DNA of 64,000 nucleotides from the NCBI RefSeq assembly GCF_001885075.1, contig NZ_MODU01000004.1:4092001-4156000 (forward strand), in the 5' to 3' direction. The notes under the pieces are model-generated. The model was not told the DNA's origin. It was given only the letters and a program-made list of their open reading frames with translations, and ran no database searches. The translations under genes were made by a program, and so were the position numbers. Source of the stretch: Alteromonas sp. V450. GTDB taxonomy: Bacteria; Pseudomonadota; Gammaproteobacteria; Enterobacterales; Alteromonadaceae. Position 1 is the first letter of the stretch, and each line of letters opens with the position of its first letter. Below are positions 9,749 through 18,863 of the stretch, piece by piece.

Positions 9749-11209
9749 TTGGCAAACCTTTTTAAACAATCTCGCAGCAAGCAAAAAGGCAAAACGTCGC
9801 TTACTGAACGTGCAACTTCAAAAAAAGGGAATGCTAGAGCCAACGCACAGGTCGCTGGACTTCGATTTGGGAAAAGCAAAAATGCAGCGGATACCAGTGA
9901 AACTCAAAAGCCTAACACGGTCACCATTGAAGATTTAGACTGGATGGGCAATGGCGTAGTGCGCGGCAATCCGATGGTATTTGTTGAAGGTGCCCTTGTA
10001 GGAGAAACCTGCGACATAGAGGTGCTATCTAGCAAAAAGAAAGTCATTAACGCTAGGGCGACAAACATTCTTTCGCCAAGTGATGAAAGACAAGCGCCTT
10101 TTTGCCCTGTGTTTGATGTATGTGGTGGGTGTCAGCTACAGCACATAAAGCCCGAAGCTGCGCTTGAGCAACGTGACCGTGCTCTTAAAGTGATGATGGA
10201 ACGTCACCTTGCAATGAAGCCACACGTTTGGCAAGCACCTCTAGTGGGGCCGCGCCCTCAATATCGCAGAAAAGCAAGGTTGGCTATAGATGCCCGCAAC
10301 CCAAACCACATAAAGTTGGGCTTTCGCGAAGCAAATAGTAACAACGTTATCAATGTAGAAACCTGCCCAATATTGGTCGACCCGCTATCTGCACTTATCG
10401 GCCCTTTACGTGATGCGCTTACGGGGTTTGAGTCAGCACGCCATATTGGACATATTAGCCTTATTGCGGGCGACAACATCTCGCACCTTGTTATTAAACA
10501 CACCAAAGCCCTCGAGGCTGAGCTTATTGATGCAGTGAGCGAATTAGTGAACAACAGTTCATCGATAAATGGCGATGTTATCGAATTAAAGCTTGAAAAT
10601 AAGCAGGGGCAAATTCGCAGTGTGGGTCGTGGTACTGATATGGTTATGAACACGGTAAATGGCTGCTCAATTTCCCCAAGTGCTAACGACTTTATTCAAA
10701 TAAATAAAGTGGTTAACGAAAAAATGGTTAATCAGGCAATAGGATGGCTAAACCCAAAGCCCAACGAGCGTATCGCTGATTGGTTTAGCGGGCTGGGCAA
10801 TTTTACTTTACCTATTGCTAAGTTAGGTGCAAAGGTGCAGGCGGTAGAAGGCGTGGCAGAGATGGTGCGCCGCGCCAAAGACAATGCACAGCAACAGGGC
10901 ATTGAAAATGTTGAGTGGCTGCATTTAGATTTGGCCGATAAGACCAACGTTGAGGCTTCATTACAGCAAGGCTTTGATAAAGTATTACTCGACCCTTCAA
11001 GAGAAGGGGCGTTGACCGTTTGTCATGCGCTTGTAAAAGCACTACCAAAAACGATAGTGTATGTTTCTTGCAACCCAAGTACGTTTTCTAGAGACGCGAA
11101 GGTGTTGATAGACGGAGGTTATGAAATGGAAAAAGCGGGCGTAGCAGAAATGTTCCCCTTCACCCATCACATGGAAATGATGGCCTTGTTTACGCGAAAG
11201 CAGCAGTAA
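9749..11209 (+). CDS. rlmD: 23S rRNA (uracil(1939)-C(5))-methyltransferase RlmD
   Basis: This is a SAM-dependent methylase forming m5U1939 of 23S rRNA. The 486-residue protein has a basic N-terminal extension (lysine and serine rich, about residues 1-45) and a TRAM domain (VTIEDLDWMGNGVVRGNPMV region). The iron-sulfur cysteines are in CPVFDVCGGCQLQH plus a later TCPIL. The Rossmann methyltransferase domain has WFSGLGNFTLP and the nucleophile motif VYVSCNPSTFSRD. The start is TTG at 9749, supported by CGGAG ending 6 bases before it. The basic tail is longer than in E. coli RlmD and could help rRNA binding (inference). Confidence 0.94.
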   Translation: MANLFKQSRSKQKGKTSLTERATSKKGNARANAQVAGLRFGKSKNAADTSETQKPNTVTIEDLDWMGNGVVRGNPMVFVEGALVGETCDIEVLSSKKKVINARATNILSPSDERQAPFCPVFDVCGGCQLQHIKPEAALEQRDRALKVMMERHLAMKPHVWQAPLVGPRPQYRRKARLAIDARNPNHIKLGFREANSNNVINVETCPILVDPLSALIGPLRDALTGFESARHIGHISLIAGDNISHLVIKHTKALEAELIDAVSELVNNSSSINGDVIELKLENKQGQIRSVGRGTDMVMNTVNGCSISPSANDFIQINKVVNEKMVNQAIGWLNPKPNERIADWFSGLGNFTLPIAKLGAKVQAVEGVAEMVRRAKDNAQQQGIENVEWLHLDLADKTNVEASLQQGFDKVLLDPSREGALTVCHALVKALPKTIVYVSCNPSTFSRDAKVLIDGGYEMEKAGVAEMFPFTHHMEMMALFTRKQQ

Positions 11210-11221
11210 CGAGTAAAGGAT

Positions 11222-13405
11222 ATGGTATCAACAAGAAAGGTCCACGAAGCAGACCGGCCCCCCTTTGAAGCCTGGCTAGACAGTCTTGAGCTAAGTGCAG
11301 AAACAAAAGATAAGCTAAGTGCAGTGTCAACTATCCCTGAGCGACTGTTGGTTGGGCAGGAAATGGTTGAGATTTTGTGTCAGCTTAATATGGATGATGC
11401 AACGCTTCAGGCTGCCCTTGTTTTTCCTTATTGCGAACAGCACGCTTTAAGTGAAGAAGATATACATGAAGAGTTTGGCGGAGAAATACGCGACCTAATC
11501 GTTGGCGTGCGCCGAATGGATGCCATCAAGTCGTTACATGCCCGTAAAGTGAATGGCTCTGGCTTTGCCGAAAGGTCAGACGAACAGCATATAGACAGTA
11601 TTCGCCGCATGCTGTTAGCGATGGTGGAAGACGTGCGTGCCGTTGTGATCAAAATGGCAGAACGTATTTGTGCATTGCAACAGGTTAAGAAAGCCGATGA
11701 AGAAACCCGTGTTATGGTGGCCCGAGAGTGTGCCAGCATCTATGCGCCTTTGGCAAACCGCTTGGGCATTGGGCAGTTAAAGTGGGAACTTGAAGATCTC
11801 GCGTTTCGTTACTTACACCCTGTTACCTACAAACAAATTGCCAAGCAGTTAGACGGCAAGCGCAGAGAGCGCGCCGAGTACATAGAGACCATAGTAGGCG
11901 ACTTGCAAGGCTTACTTGATAGCGAAGAAATTCGCGCTGAAGTTTATGGTCGCCCAAAGCACATTTTCAGCATCTGGAAAAAAATGCAGAAAAAGCGCCT
12001 TACGTTTGAGCAGCTTTTTGATATTCGTGCGGTGCGTATTATTGCTGAGCGACTTCAAGACTGTTACGCCGCGCTTGGTACGGTTCACGCCAGCTATAAG
12101 CACCTACCGAACGAATTCGACGACTACATTGCAACCCCTAAACCTAACGGTTACCAGTCTATTCACACGGTTATCGTGGGGCCTGAAGGGAAGTCGGTAG
12201 AGATTCAAATTCGCACGCAGAAAATGCATCAGGATGCAGAGCTGGGTGTGGCTGCTCACTGGAAATATAAAGAGGGTAGCACGGGCAAGCAGTCAGGCTA
12301 TGACGAACGCATAAACTGGCTTCGCCGCATATTAGCGTGGCAAGAGGAAGTGGCCGAATCTGGCGATTTAGTTGAAGAACTTCGCAGCCAGGTGTTTGAC
12401 GATAGGGTGTATGTGTTCACACCAAAAGGCGATGTTATTGACCTTCCCCAAGGCGCTACGCCGCTTGATTTTGCTTACTATATTCACAGTAATGTGGGAC
12501 ATCGCTGTATTGGCGCAAAAGTGAATGGGCGAATAGTCCCTTTCACTTATTTACTGCAAAGTGGCGATCAGATAGAAGTACTCACCGGAAAAGAGCCAAA
12601 TCCAAGTCGCGACTGGATGCACCCAGGCCTTGGCTACGTGCATTCATCGCGGGCCCGTGCAACTATCCATTCCTTCTTTAAAAAGCAGGACAGAGACAAA
12701 AACCTTGCTGCCGGTAAAGAGCTGCTAGAACGTGAACTTCAGCGTGCCCACTTGCCTGCCAAAGTACCTAATGAAGCATTTGAGAAGTTTAACTTACAAA
12801 CCCTCGATGACTTGTACACTGCGGTAGGTGCCGGTGATGTACGCGTTATGCAGGTGATTAACTTTATTCATCACTTGCAGGAGCCCCCAGCCCTAGAACC
12901 CGAAATTAGTCCTAAGGTTAAAACGCGCAAAACTGCGGCCGGGACGGGCAAAAAAGATGCAGTGGTGGTGCAGGGCGTGGGTCACTTAATGAGCCAGCTG
13001 GCGAACTGCTGTAAGCCGGTTCCCGGCGAAGCGATTTTAGGCTATATCACACAAGGCCGTGGTGTAAGCGTTCATAAAGAAAGCTGCGACCAGCTGCAAC
13101 ACTTGTTGTCACAGCACCCTGAGCGTCAGATAGAAGTGAATTGGTCACAAGAGCTTAAAGTAGGTTTTGAGACGGGTATTGATATATTTTGTCACGATAG
13201 AACTGGCCTGTTGCGCGACATTACTACGGTATTGGCGAATGAAAACGTACCGCTTTTAGGCGTGAACAGCCTAAGTGACAAAAATAGACAGACGGCGCTT
13301 ATCACTATTTCTATAGAGGTTCAGGACCTCGATACGGTGTCTAAAGTGTTAACCCGATTGCGACAGCTTAAAGGCGTGACCGATGCAAAACGCAAACAAA
13401 ACTAA
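11222..13405 (+). CDS. relA: GTP pyrophosphokinase RelA
   Basis: RelA is the ribosome-associated (p)ppGpp synthetase that triggers the stringent response. The 727-residue product has the order pseudo-hydrolase HD domain (1-190), synthetase domain (about 225-360, GRPKHIFSIWKKMQKK and TPKPNGYQSIHTVI), TGS (about 395-460, VYVFTPKGDVIDLP), helical and zinc-finger regions (NCCKPVPGEAILGYI), and ACT (C-terminal, GIDIFCHDRTGLLRDI). The HDxxED catalytic motif of bifunctional SpoT/Rel is absent (FPYCEQHALSEEDI instead), which marks it as RelA. Its end overlaps mazG by 23 bases. Confidence 0.96.
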   Translation: MVSTRKVHEADRPPFEAWLDSLELSAETKDKLSAVSTIPERLLVGQEMVEILCQLNMDDATLQAALVFPYCEQHALSEEDIHEEFGGEIRDLIVGVRRMDAIKSLHARKVNGSGFAERSDEQHIDSIRRMLLAMVEDVRAVVIKMAERICALQQVKKADEETRVMVARECASIYAPLANRLGIGQLKWELEDLAFRYLHPVTYKQIAKQLDGKRRERAEYIETIVGDLQGLLDSEEIRAEVYGRPKHIFSIWKKMQKKRLTFEQLFDIRAVRIIAERLQDCYAALGTVHASYKHLPNEFDDYIATPKPNGYQSIHTVIVGPEGKSVEIQIRTQKMHQDAELGVAAHWKYKEGSTGKQSGYDERINWLRRILAWQEEVAESGDLVEELRSQVFDDRVYVFTPKGDVIDLPQGATPLDFAYYIHSNVGHRCIGAKVNGRIVPFTYLLQSGDQIEVLTGKEPNPSRDWMHPGLGYVHSSRARATIHSFFKKQDRDKNLAAGKELLERELQRAHLPAKVPNEAFEKFNLQTLDDLYTAVGAGDVRVMQVINFIHHLQEPPALEPEISPKVKTRKTAAGTGKKDAVVVQGVGHLMSQLANCCKPVPGEAILGYITQGRGVSVHKESCDQLQHLLSQHPERQIEVNWSQELKVGFETGIDIFCHDRTGLLRDITTVLANENVPLLGVNSLSDKNRQTALITISIEVQDLDTVSKVLTRLRQLKGVTDAKRKQN

Positions 13406-14333
13406 GCTTAGCGAAATGCAGCGGCTGCTAGACATTATGGCGCAGCTGCGCGACCCGCAATCTGGGTGCCCGTGGGATGTAAAACAAACCATGGAAAGCC
13501 TAACTCGCTACATCATAGAAGAAGCCTACGAAGTGGCCGATGCTATTGCCAATGGTGATATGCACGACATCAAAGACGAGTTAGGTGATTTGCTGTTTCA
13601 AGTGGTGTTCTACGCACAAATCGCTAGTGAATCGAAGGCATTTTCTTTTGACGATGTGGCGCAAAGCATTAGCGATAAGCTTGTGCGCCGGCACCCTCAT
13701 GTGTTTGCTAATTCGCATGCTCCTGAGGGCGTTGGTGACACAAATGAAAACGTCATGGTCGAACGTACCCTATTGAGTGACAGTGCTTTAAACGCGCAGT
13801 GGGATGCTATTAAAGCCCAGGAAAAGCAGCTTAAAAAGCAGCGTTTAAAGCAAGACAACGAAGCAATAGAAAACAGTATTCTAGATAATGTGCCTAAAGG
13901 TATGCCAGCACTTATGTACGCGCAAAAGCTGCAGAAAGCTTGTGCAAAGGTAGGCTTTGATTGGCCTGATGCCGCACCTGTCATAGATAAAGTGCGTGAA
14001 GAAGTGGAAGAGATTCAGCAAGAGCTTGATTTCAAACAGCGAGCACGAGGGGCACTGAAGACTGGTGTTGCACCTTTAAACAGCGGCGTGCCCGACAACC
14101 AACAAGCTATTGAAGAAGAAATTGGCGATGCACTTTTTGCCATGGTTAATTTGGCAAGGCATTGCACGGTAGATGCGGATGCCGCACTTAGAAACGCCAG
14201 TAACAAGTTTGCTAACCGTTTTAAAGGCGTAGAGCGCTTAGCGGCTGAACAGGGCGACAAGCTCGACGCATTGACGCTTGATGAGATGGAAGCGCTGTGG
14301 CAGCAGGTTAAGCAGTCGTCTAGTGCTAAGTAA
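13383..14333 (+). CDS. mazG: Nucleoside triphosphate pyrophosphohydrolase MazG
   Basis: MazG hydrolyses NTPs to NMP and pyrophosphate and is linked to nucleotide pool cleaning and ppGpp decline. The 316-residue product contains two MazG domains. The first has IIEEAYEVADAI and DELGDLLFQVVF, the second has REEVEEIQQEL and EEEIGDALFAMVN, giving two EExxE plus ExxD metal-binding sets. It is longer than E. coli MazG (263). The extra length lies in the linker and C-terminal region. The start codon lies inside relA, so translation is coupled. The mazEF toxin-antitoxin pair found between relA and mazG in E. coli is absent. Confidence 0.94.
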   Translation: MQNANKTKLSEMQRLLDIMAQLRDPQSGCPWDVKQTMESLTRYIIEEAYEVADAIANGDMHDIKDELGDLLFQVVFYAQIASESKAFSFDDVAQSISDKLVRRHPHVFANSHAPEGVGDTNENVMVERTLLSDSALNAQWDAIKAQEKQLKKQRLKQDNEAIENSILDNVPKGMPALMYAQKLQKACAKVGFDWPDAAPVIDKVREEVEEIQQELDFKQRARGALKTGVAPLNSGVPDNQQAIEEEIGDALFAMVNLARHCTVDADAALRNASNKFANRFKGVERLAAEQGDKLDALTLDEMEALWQQVKQSSSAK

Positions 14334-14635
14334 ATTGCTCTAGCAGTGCTCTAAAAACACTGTCTCCAATTAGTCCACGACTAATTTGTCTCAAAGGTAT
14401 TGGGCTACGTTTGTATCAATACACTACTGGTAAACGCAAAAAAATTAGACCAATGTAGATGGAAACTTTACCATTTTGACATATGGTTAATGAGTAGGGT
14501 TGATTTACAACAAGGGCATCAAGATCCATTTTGTCTATAATCTGTTTATATAACTAGCACGTTGGAATGGTGCTTAGCCGGTGTTAATTGAGAACACTGA
14601 CCAAGGAGTTGGACTGAATCGGGCGTAACCATTTT
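14334..14635. other. mazG-DUF454 intergenic region
   Basis: These 302 bp contain a TATAAT hexamer at 14536-14541, a candidate -10 for the next gene, though no good -35 lies at the right distance. A short inverted repeat GTGTT-N7-AACAC lies near 14582. No open reading frame or terminator was clear. Confidence 0.35.
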
Positions 14636-15004
14636 ATGAAAAAAGTAGTGTATTTAATACTTGGGCTGTTTTTAACGCTACTTGGCATTGTAGGCGCGTT
14701 TTTACCAGTAATGCCAACCACGGTATTTTTGATAGGCGCGCTTTTTTGTTTTACGAAATCCTCACCACGCCTTGAAAACTGGTTACTTCAACACCCTATA
14801 TATGGCCCCAGTCTTATTGCATGGCGCAAGCATGGAGCAATATCGAAAAAGGTGAAATGCATAGCCTGTTGCAGCATGTTGGTGAGCTTTATTTTGGTTT
14901 GCCTGTTCGCATCAATGCCTATTCCAGCTTACATAGGCATAGGTGTATTTATGGGAGTAGGCGCATACTTTGTGGTCACGCGCCCCAATATTCCTGCTGT
15001 CTAA
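14636..15004 (+). CDS. DUF454 (YbaN-like) small inner-membrane protein
   Basis: This 122-residue protein resembles the YbaN/DUF454 family. The N-terminus is VYLILGLFLTLLGIVGAFLP (TM1), then MPTTVFLIGALFCFTKSSPRLENWLLQHPIYGPSLIAWRKHGAIS, which is the family signature region, and two more hydrophobic segments (ISFILVCLFASMPIPAYIGI and GVGAYFVVTRP). The function of the family is not established. The start is by position of the hydrophobic segment; there is no strong ribosome binding site close to the ATG. It stands alone, convergent with the HMG-CoA reductase gene. Confidence 0.82.
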   Translation: MKKVVYLILGLFLTLLGIVGAFLPVMPTTVFLIGALFCFTKSSPRLENWLLQHPIYGPSLIAWRKHGAISKKVKCIACCSMLVSFILVCLFASMPIPAYIGIGVFMGVGAYFVVTRPNIPAV

Positions 15005-15025
15005 TAGATTGACTGTTGAGCGCCT

Positions 15026-16192
15026 TTAACGGTTTCTACCAAGTCGCTCGTGACTGCTCACCCATTCATCTGCTACCACAGCAGAGCCCAGAGACAGATC
15101 GCCACATAGCACGGTTGCCGCAACAATTTCCGCAAACTTGTTAACGCTGCCTCTTTCTGTGCAGCCAAGTACACTCAAACATTCGTTTTGTGTAGCCAGA
15201 CCCGTTCCACCTCCATAGGTAGCAACGATGAGCGATGGAATAGTAACAGAGAAGTAATAGTCACCATTTGGCATAATTTCAGCGTAGGTAAACCCCGCCG
15301 ACGACTCAGCCACATTAGCGACATCTTGCCCGCAAGCGATGAACATGGCGGTAATCCCGTTAGCGAAATGCGCACCATTGTTAACGCTGCCTGCCATCAA
15401 TGCGCCCATATTTGAATATTGGCGCTGTTTAAACAAAGCCTCTGGCGGGCAATGCATAATCTCCGTCATAAGTTGTTTTGGCAGGGTGATTTCTGCTACA
15501 ACGCGCTTTCCGCGGGTATGCAGCGAGTTTAAGTGTGAGTGCTTTTTATCGGTATCAAGGTTTGCTGCCAGTACAAAGTGTTCAATAGGGCCCGAATAGT
15601 TTGCCTGTATCCAATCGCAGCCTGCCTTCGTGGCTTTACTTACCATGTTTTGCCCAGCTGCATCACCGCAGGTGAAGTTGAACCTAAGCCAACGAAGCTT
15701 AGAGGCAGCATACTGCTCAATATCCTTGAGCTTGCCCACGCTGGTGGTACTATCACAGGCTTGTTTAATGGCTTCAAAGTTTTGCTCGACCCACCTGCCA
15801 AATGCGAGTGCTTCACGTGCATCGGAAAACGCAAACATGGGCGCTCGCTGCATAGCATCGTCAATAACGGTGGTCGTTATACCGCCTGCTTCTCTTGTTA
15901 GACGCATGCCCCTGCTGTAGCTAGCTGTTAGCGTACCCTCTGTTGTGGCCATTGGAACGTAGAACTCGCCTTTGGCGTGTTCGCCGTTCACTAGCATCGG
16001 GCCTGCAAAGCCGATAGGAACCTGTGCAACGCCTGCGAAATTTTCTATGTTTCCCGACAATGTTTCGGGCGGTATAGAATAGTGTCCTAAGTGATTTAGC
16101 TGAGTGCCGGTTTCGCGCGCAATAAATTCGCGGCGTGTTCGGCTCATGTCATGGGTATAGTCGTTGTCTGAAGAACGTGGGATTTTAGGCAT
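15026..16192 (-). CDS. Hydroxymethylglutaryl-CoA reductase
   Basis: It reduces HMG-CoA to mevalonate (forward) or the reverse. The 388-residue product shows the catalytic residues of the family. These are Glu in PMATTEGTL, Lys in LDTDKKHSHLN, Asp in ACGQDVANVAESS, and the C-terminal His in SSHERLGRNR. The GQDVAN and DKK contexts resemble class I (NADPH, eukaryote/archaea-like) rather than class II enzymes. The start is set at 16192 because AGGAG lies 7 bases upstream. A longer frame to 16291 has no ribosome binding site and a non-conserved leader. It is monocistronic. No other mevalonate-pathway gene is in the window. Confidence 0.9.
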   Translation of the reverse strand: MPKIPRSSDNDYTHDMSRTRREFIARETGTQLNHLGHYSIPPETLSGNIENFAGVAQVPIGFAGPMLVNGEHAKGEFYVPMATTEGTLTASYSRGMRLTREAGGITTTVIDDAMQRAPMFAFSDAREALAFGRWVEQNFEAIKQACDSTTSVGKLKDIEQYAASKLRWLRFNFTCGDAAGQNMVSKATKAGCDWIQANYSGPIEHFVLAANLDTDKKHSHLNSLHTRGKRVVAEITLPKQLMTEIMHCPPEALFKQRQYSNMGALMAGSVNNGAHFANGITAMFIACGQDVANVAESSAGFTYAEIMPNGDYYFSVTIPSLIVATYGGGTGLATQNECLSVLGCTERGSVNKFAEIVAATVLCGDLSLGSAVVADEWVSSHERLGRNR

Positions 16193-16332
16193 TGGGCCAC
16201 TCCTTTTTTCTTTTATAATAGGAGTGCTGATACCGAATGAGAACTGTTTACAATTTATACATGAGGATAAGTGCCACCTATGTATGCGCATTTTATGTAG
16301 AAAGGCGTTAAATTCACCTTTCTACACGCAAA

Positions 16333-16388
16333 AAGCGGGGATATTGCTTATTTCGAACTCATTAGCGACGCGCGATAGCCCCGCATAA
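16333..16388 (-). terminator. Possible terminator below the TPR gene pair
   Basis: On the minus strand GCGGGG-C-TAT pairs with ATA-T-CCCCGC across a long loop and is followed by TTTTT. It would end transcription of the 16400-17047 gene before the HMG-CoA reductase promoter. The long loop makes this moderate. Confidence 0.45.
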
Positions 16389-16399
16389 AGCAAATGATA

Positions 16400-17047
16400 C
16401 TATGCTTTTTTATCTAATTTTTCCTGAAGTATAGCAATCTCTTCTCTGCGTTTTTTATCGGCTAGAGGGCGGTTGGCTTTTTCAGGCGCGTTTTGAGCGC
16501 GAGTTAAAAAGGCTTGCGCTTCTTTGTATTCACCTTCATCGAAAAGGTACTCAGCATAAAAGAAGTTTTGATCCATACCTTCTGGGTTAATTTCCAATGC
16601 ACGCTTAAATAATTGTTTTGCCTTCTTATCGCTTCCAAAGCTAACAGGCCAGCCTGGTACTTTGTGATAAAGGGCAGCTAAAACGGTTAATGCCGTGCCG
16701 TCTAGCACCGTTTCTTCTTTATCAATGGCGCGTTCCAAATTTTCCTTCGCACTTTCAGCAAAGTCCAGGGCACCTAAACCGCCTTTGGCACTTGCAGTAC
16801 TTGATTGAGAGATAGCTAGCCAGGTCAGTGCTTCAGCGCTATTTTCTGATTGCTCGACTAACACTTTCGCCTGCGCAATCAGTGCAGAAAATGCCTCTAA
16901 TTGGGCTTCACCTTCAAGCTCATAGTTCGTTTTTGCCCACGCGTGTTGTAACGGTAGTAAATCAGGGGTGGTTGCATGAACCGTAGATATCGACAACGTA
17001 GTATTAAGGATGAATAGAAAAGGAAAGAAGAAATTCTTTTTCTGCAT
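16400..17047 (-). CDS. Periplasmic TPR-type protein (paralogue A)
   Basis: This 215-residue protein has a signal peptide (KKNFFFPFLFILNTTLSISTVHA) and a helical repeat body resembling tetratricopeptide repeats. The block GWPVSFGSDKKAKQLFKRALEINPEGMDQNFFYAEYLF is split between two helices. It shares most of its conserved positions with the next gene (17236-17937), so the two are tandem duplicates. The pair lies at the end of the acyltransferase/ligase/oxidase cluster. About 190 bp separates it from its paralogue, so it may have its own promoter. Its function is unknown. TPR proteins usually mediate protein contacts. Confidence 0.82.
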   Translation of the reverse strand: MQKKNFFFPFLFILNTTLSISTVHATTPDLLPLQHAWAKTNYELEGEAQLEAFSALIAQAKVLVEQSENSAEALTWLAISQSSTASAKGGLGALDFAESAKENLERAIDKEETVLDGTALTVLAALYHKVPGWPVSFGSDKKAKQLFKRALEINPEGMDQNFFYAEYLFDEGEYKEAQAFLTRAQNAPEKANRPLADKKRREEIAILQEKLDKKA

Positions 17048-17235
17048 GAAAAGTCGCCTTTATAAGATAGAGGTAGTTAGGAATAAACGAGATAACTTGA
17101 CGAAATTGTTAGTAATTTCATAAATTATCGTTGAATCGGCGGCTAATCTAACGGTATTTGCAGCGAAAATCTAATACTTGTTGAAAATAGAAAGGCAATA
17201 AGAGCATTGCCTTTCCCTGTATACCTTTGGGGTGA

Positions 17236-17937
17236 CTAACTTTTTCTCGCTATTTTTGCTTCCAATAAAGCGATTTCTTTTTTGCGACCTAAGTCTGCAA
17301 TAGGGCGATCTGCACGACTTGGAGCGACCTGTGCCTTTTTGGCGAATTTAAGGGCTTCGTCATATTTACCGTTATCGAATAAATACTCCGCGTAGAAATA
17401 GTTAGGATCTATTCCGTCAGGGTTTATTTCAAGCGCATGCTTTAGCAATTTTTCAGCTTTTTTGTCGCTACCGAAACTAATAGGCCAGCCCGGAAGCTTA
17501 TGGTACAGCACGCCTAGACTGGTCATTGCAGAGCCAGAGAGTGCGTTTTCGTCCAATCGCATTGCTTGTTCAAAACTCTTACGAGCATCCTTTGCGTAGT
17601 CCAAAGCACCAAGGCCGCCCTTGGCACCAGCTGTACTGGATTGAATTATGCCTTGCCAAATCAATAGCTCAGGGTTGTTGGGTTCTGCCTTTACGAAAGA
17701 TTTAGCGGTATTAATAAGGGCGACGAATGCTTTTTCCTTTTCTGCATCATCAAGTTCATAGTTAATATGTGCCCATTGATGCTGAAGTTTCTTTAAAGGG
17801 CTGGTTGCTGTTTCGCTTAAGGCTGATGTCGGCGCTGTACTTTCTGTGACTTCGTTAGCTTGAGCCATAGCAGTGTGACTTAATGCCAGACCGAGTCCCA
17901 GAATTACCGTGGTGCTAAGCATGGTTAATTTCTTCAT
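17236..17937 (-). CDS. Periplasmic TPR-type protein (paralogue B)
   Basis: This 233-residue exported protein has a signal peptide ending near AMA-QANE and then TPR-like helices. Motifs shared with the 16400-17047 product include WAHINYELDD, SSTAGAKGGLGALDYAK, LYHKLPGWPISFGSDKKA, LEINPDGIDPN, FYAEYLFD and RPIADLGRKKEIA. It starts 15 bases after the short-chain dehydrogenase gene and is therefore probably the last cistron of the 21.8-17.2 kb operon. I do not know a function. It may be a periplasmic partner for the product or an export step (inference). Confidence 0.83.
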   Translation of the reverse strand: MKKLTMLSTTVILGLGLALSHTAMAQANEVTESTAPTSALSETATSPLKKLQHQWAHINYELDDAEKEKAFVALINTAKSFVKAEPNNPELLIWQGIIQSSTAGAKGGLGALDYAKDARKSFEQAMRLDENALSGSAMTSLGVLYHKLPGWPISFGSDKKAEKLLKHALEINPDGIDPNYFYAEYLFDNGKYDEALKFAKKAQVAPSRADRPIADLGRKKEIALLEAKIARKS

Positions 17938-17952
17938 AATAATGTCCTTGTG

Positions 17953-18798
17953 TTAAACCAGCTTGTTACCCAGGCGGGTATCGTTTTGAGCGCTGGTCGG
18001 TTTGTCTTGTGATTGCGTTTTTTGAAAGGCATAGCGTTTAATTGTTGGAAGTTTCTTTGCCAACGCATTGTCAACAACACTGGGAACTAGCGCGTTAAGC
18101 TTGGCAAAAAAGCGTTCAGCACGTCCGAGCGCGACCCTTGGCAAATTGTTTTCTAACTGTTTAATGAATGCTTGCGCTACTGCATCAGGCTCGTCTGTCT
18201 GGTTTCCCAATGCCTCATTTAGCGCATTAGCGCGATCGTCATTTATATCGGTACGCGTTGCGCGTGGCGCTAGATAGTGAAATTTGATTTTGCTATCGCT
18301 GAATTCTCTGTGCATGGCTTCCGTCCAGCCTTTCAACGCGAATTTAGTAGCGCAGTAGGCTCCGTGCGCAGCAAAACCGATACCTCCAAAAGCAGAGCCT
18401 ACATTCACAATGTGCGCAGACGGTCTACGTTCTAGTAACGGCAGCAGGCGTTGGGTTAGTAGCATGGGTGCCAGCATATTTGTCGACACAATCGACTCGA
18501 TAGGGGTGCCCTCAAACTCGCCAACATAGGTAATACCGGCATTGTTAACCAGAATACTTAAAGGAATTCGTTGGCAGGCACTTACTACTCTATCTCTACC
18601 TTCATCTGACGTAATGTCAGCCATAACGGCGGTATGATGAAGGGTTAAATTTTGTTGCAGCTGTTCGAGCTTCGCCTTACTTCTGCCAGTTAGGATAATG
18701 TGCGCGCCTTTTTCATCAAGCGCCTTGGCTATTGCTTTACCAATACCGCCAGTAGCACCTGTAAGAAGCACCACTTGATTACGCCACTCAATATTCAT
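17953..18798 (-). CDS. Short-chain dehydrogenase/reductase
   Basis: This is an NAD(P)-dependent oxidoreductase of the classical SDR family. The 281-residue product has the cofactor motif LTGATGGIGKAIAKAL (TGxxxGxG, residues 12-27), LVNNAGITYVG (NNAG), a Ser in NVGSAFGG and the catalytic YxxxK in YCATKFALKGW. The T-G-R-S context after beta 2 (ILTGRSKAKL) favours NADP(H), which is an inference. It lies 65 bases after the diiron-oxidase gene, in the same direction. In the cluster it could reduce an acyl-derived carbonyl. The substrate cannot be read from sequence. Confidence 0.9.
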   Translation of the reverse strand: MNIEWRNQVVLLTGATGGIGKAIAKALDEKGAHIILTGRSKAKLEQLQQNLTLHHTAVMADITSDEGRDRVVSACQRIPLSILVNNAGITYVGEFEGTPIESIVSTNMLAPMLLTQRLLPLLERRPSAHIVNVGSAFGGIGFAAHGAYCATKFALKGWTEAMHREFSDSKIKFHYLAPRATRTDINDDRANALNEALGNQTDEPDAVAQAFIKQLENNLPRVALGRAERFFAKLNALVPSVVDNALAKKLPTIKRYAFQKTQSQDKPTSAQNDTRLGNKLV

Positions 18799-18863
18799 TG
18801 TATTTACCTTAACGTGTTAGCCGTTTACCTCAGGAGATAAGCACCAGAGGTACACCCTTGAAT

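Noticed and set aside
15539-15901. Plus-strand 120-residue open frame inside the HMG-CoA reductase gene
   Set aside because: It is an antisense shadow of a gene with intact catalytic motifs. Its cysteine-rich composition is typical of a wrong frame.
16164-16388. Plus-strand 74-residue open frame over the start of the HMG-CoA reductase gene
   Set aside because: It is antisense to the well-supported start region and promoter of the reductase, has no ribosome binding site and no recognisable domain.
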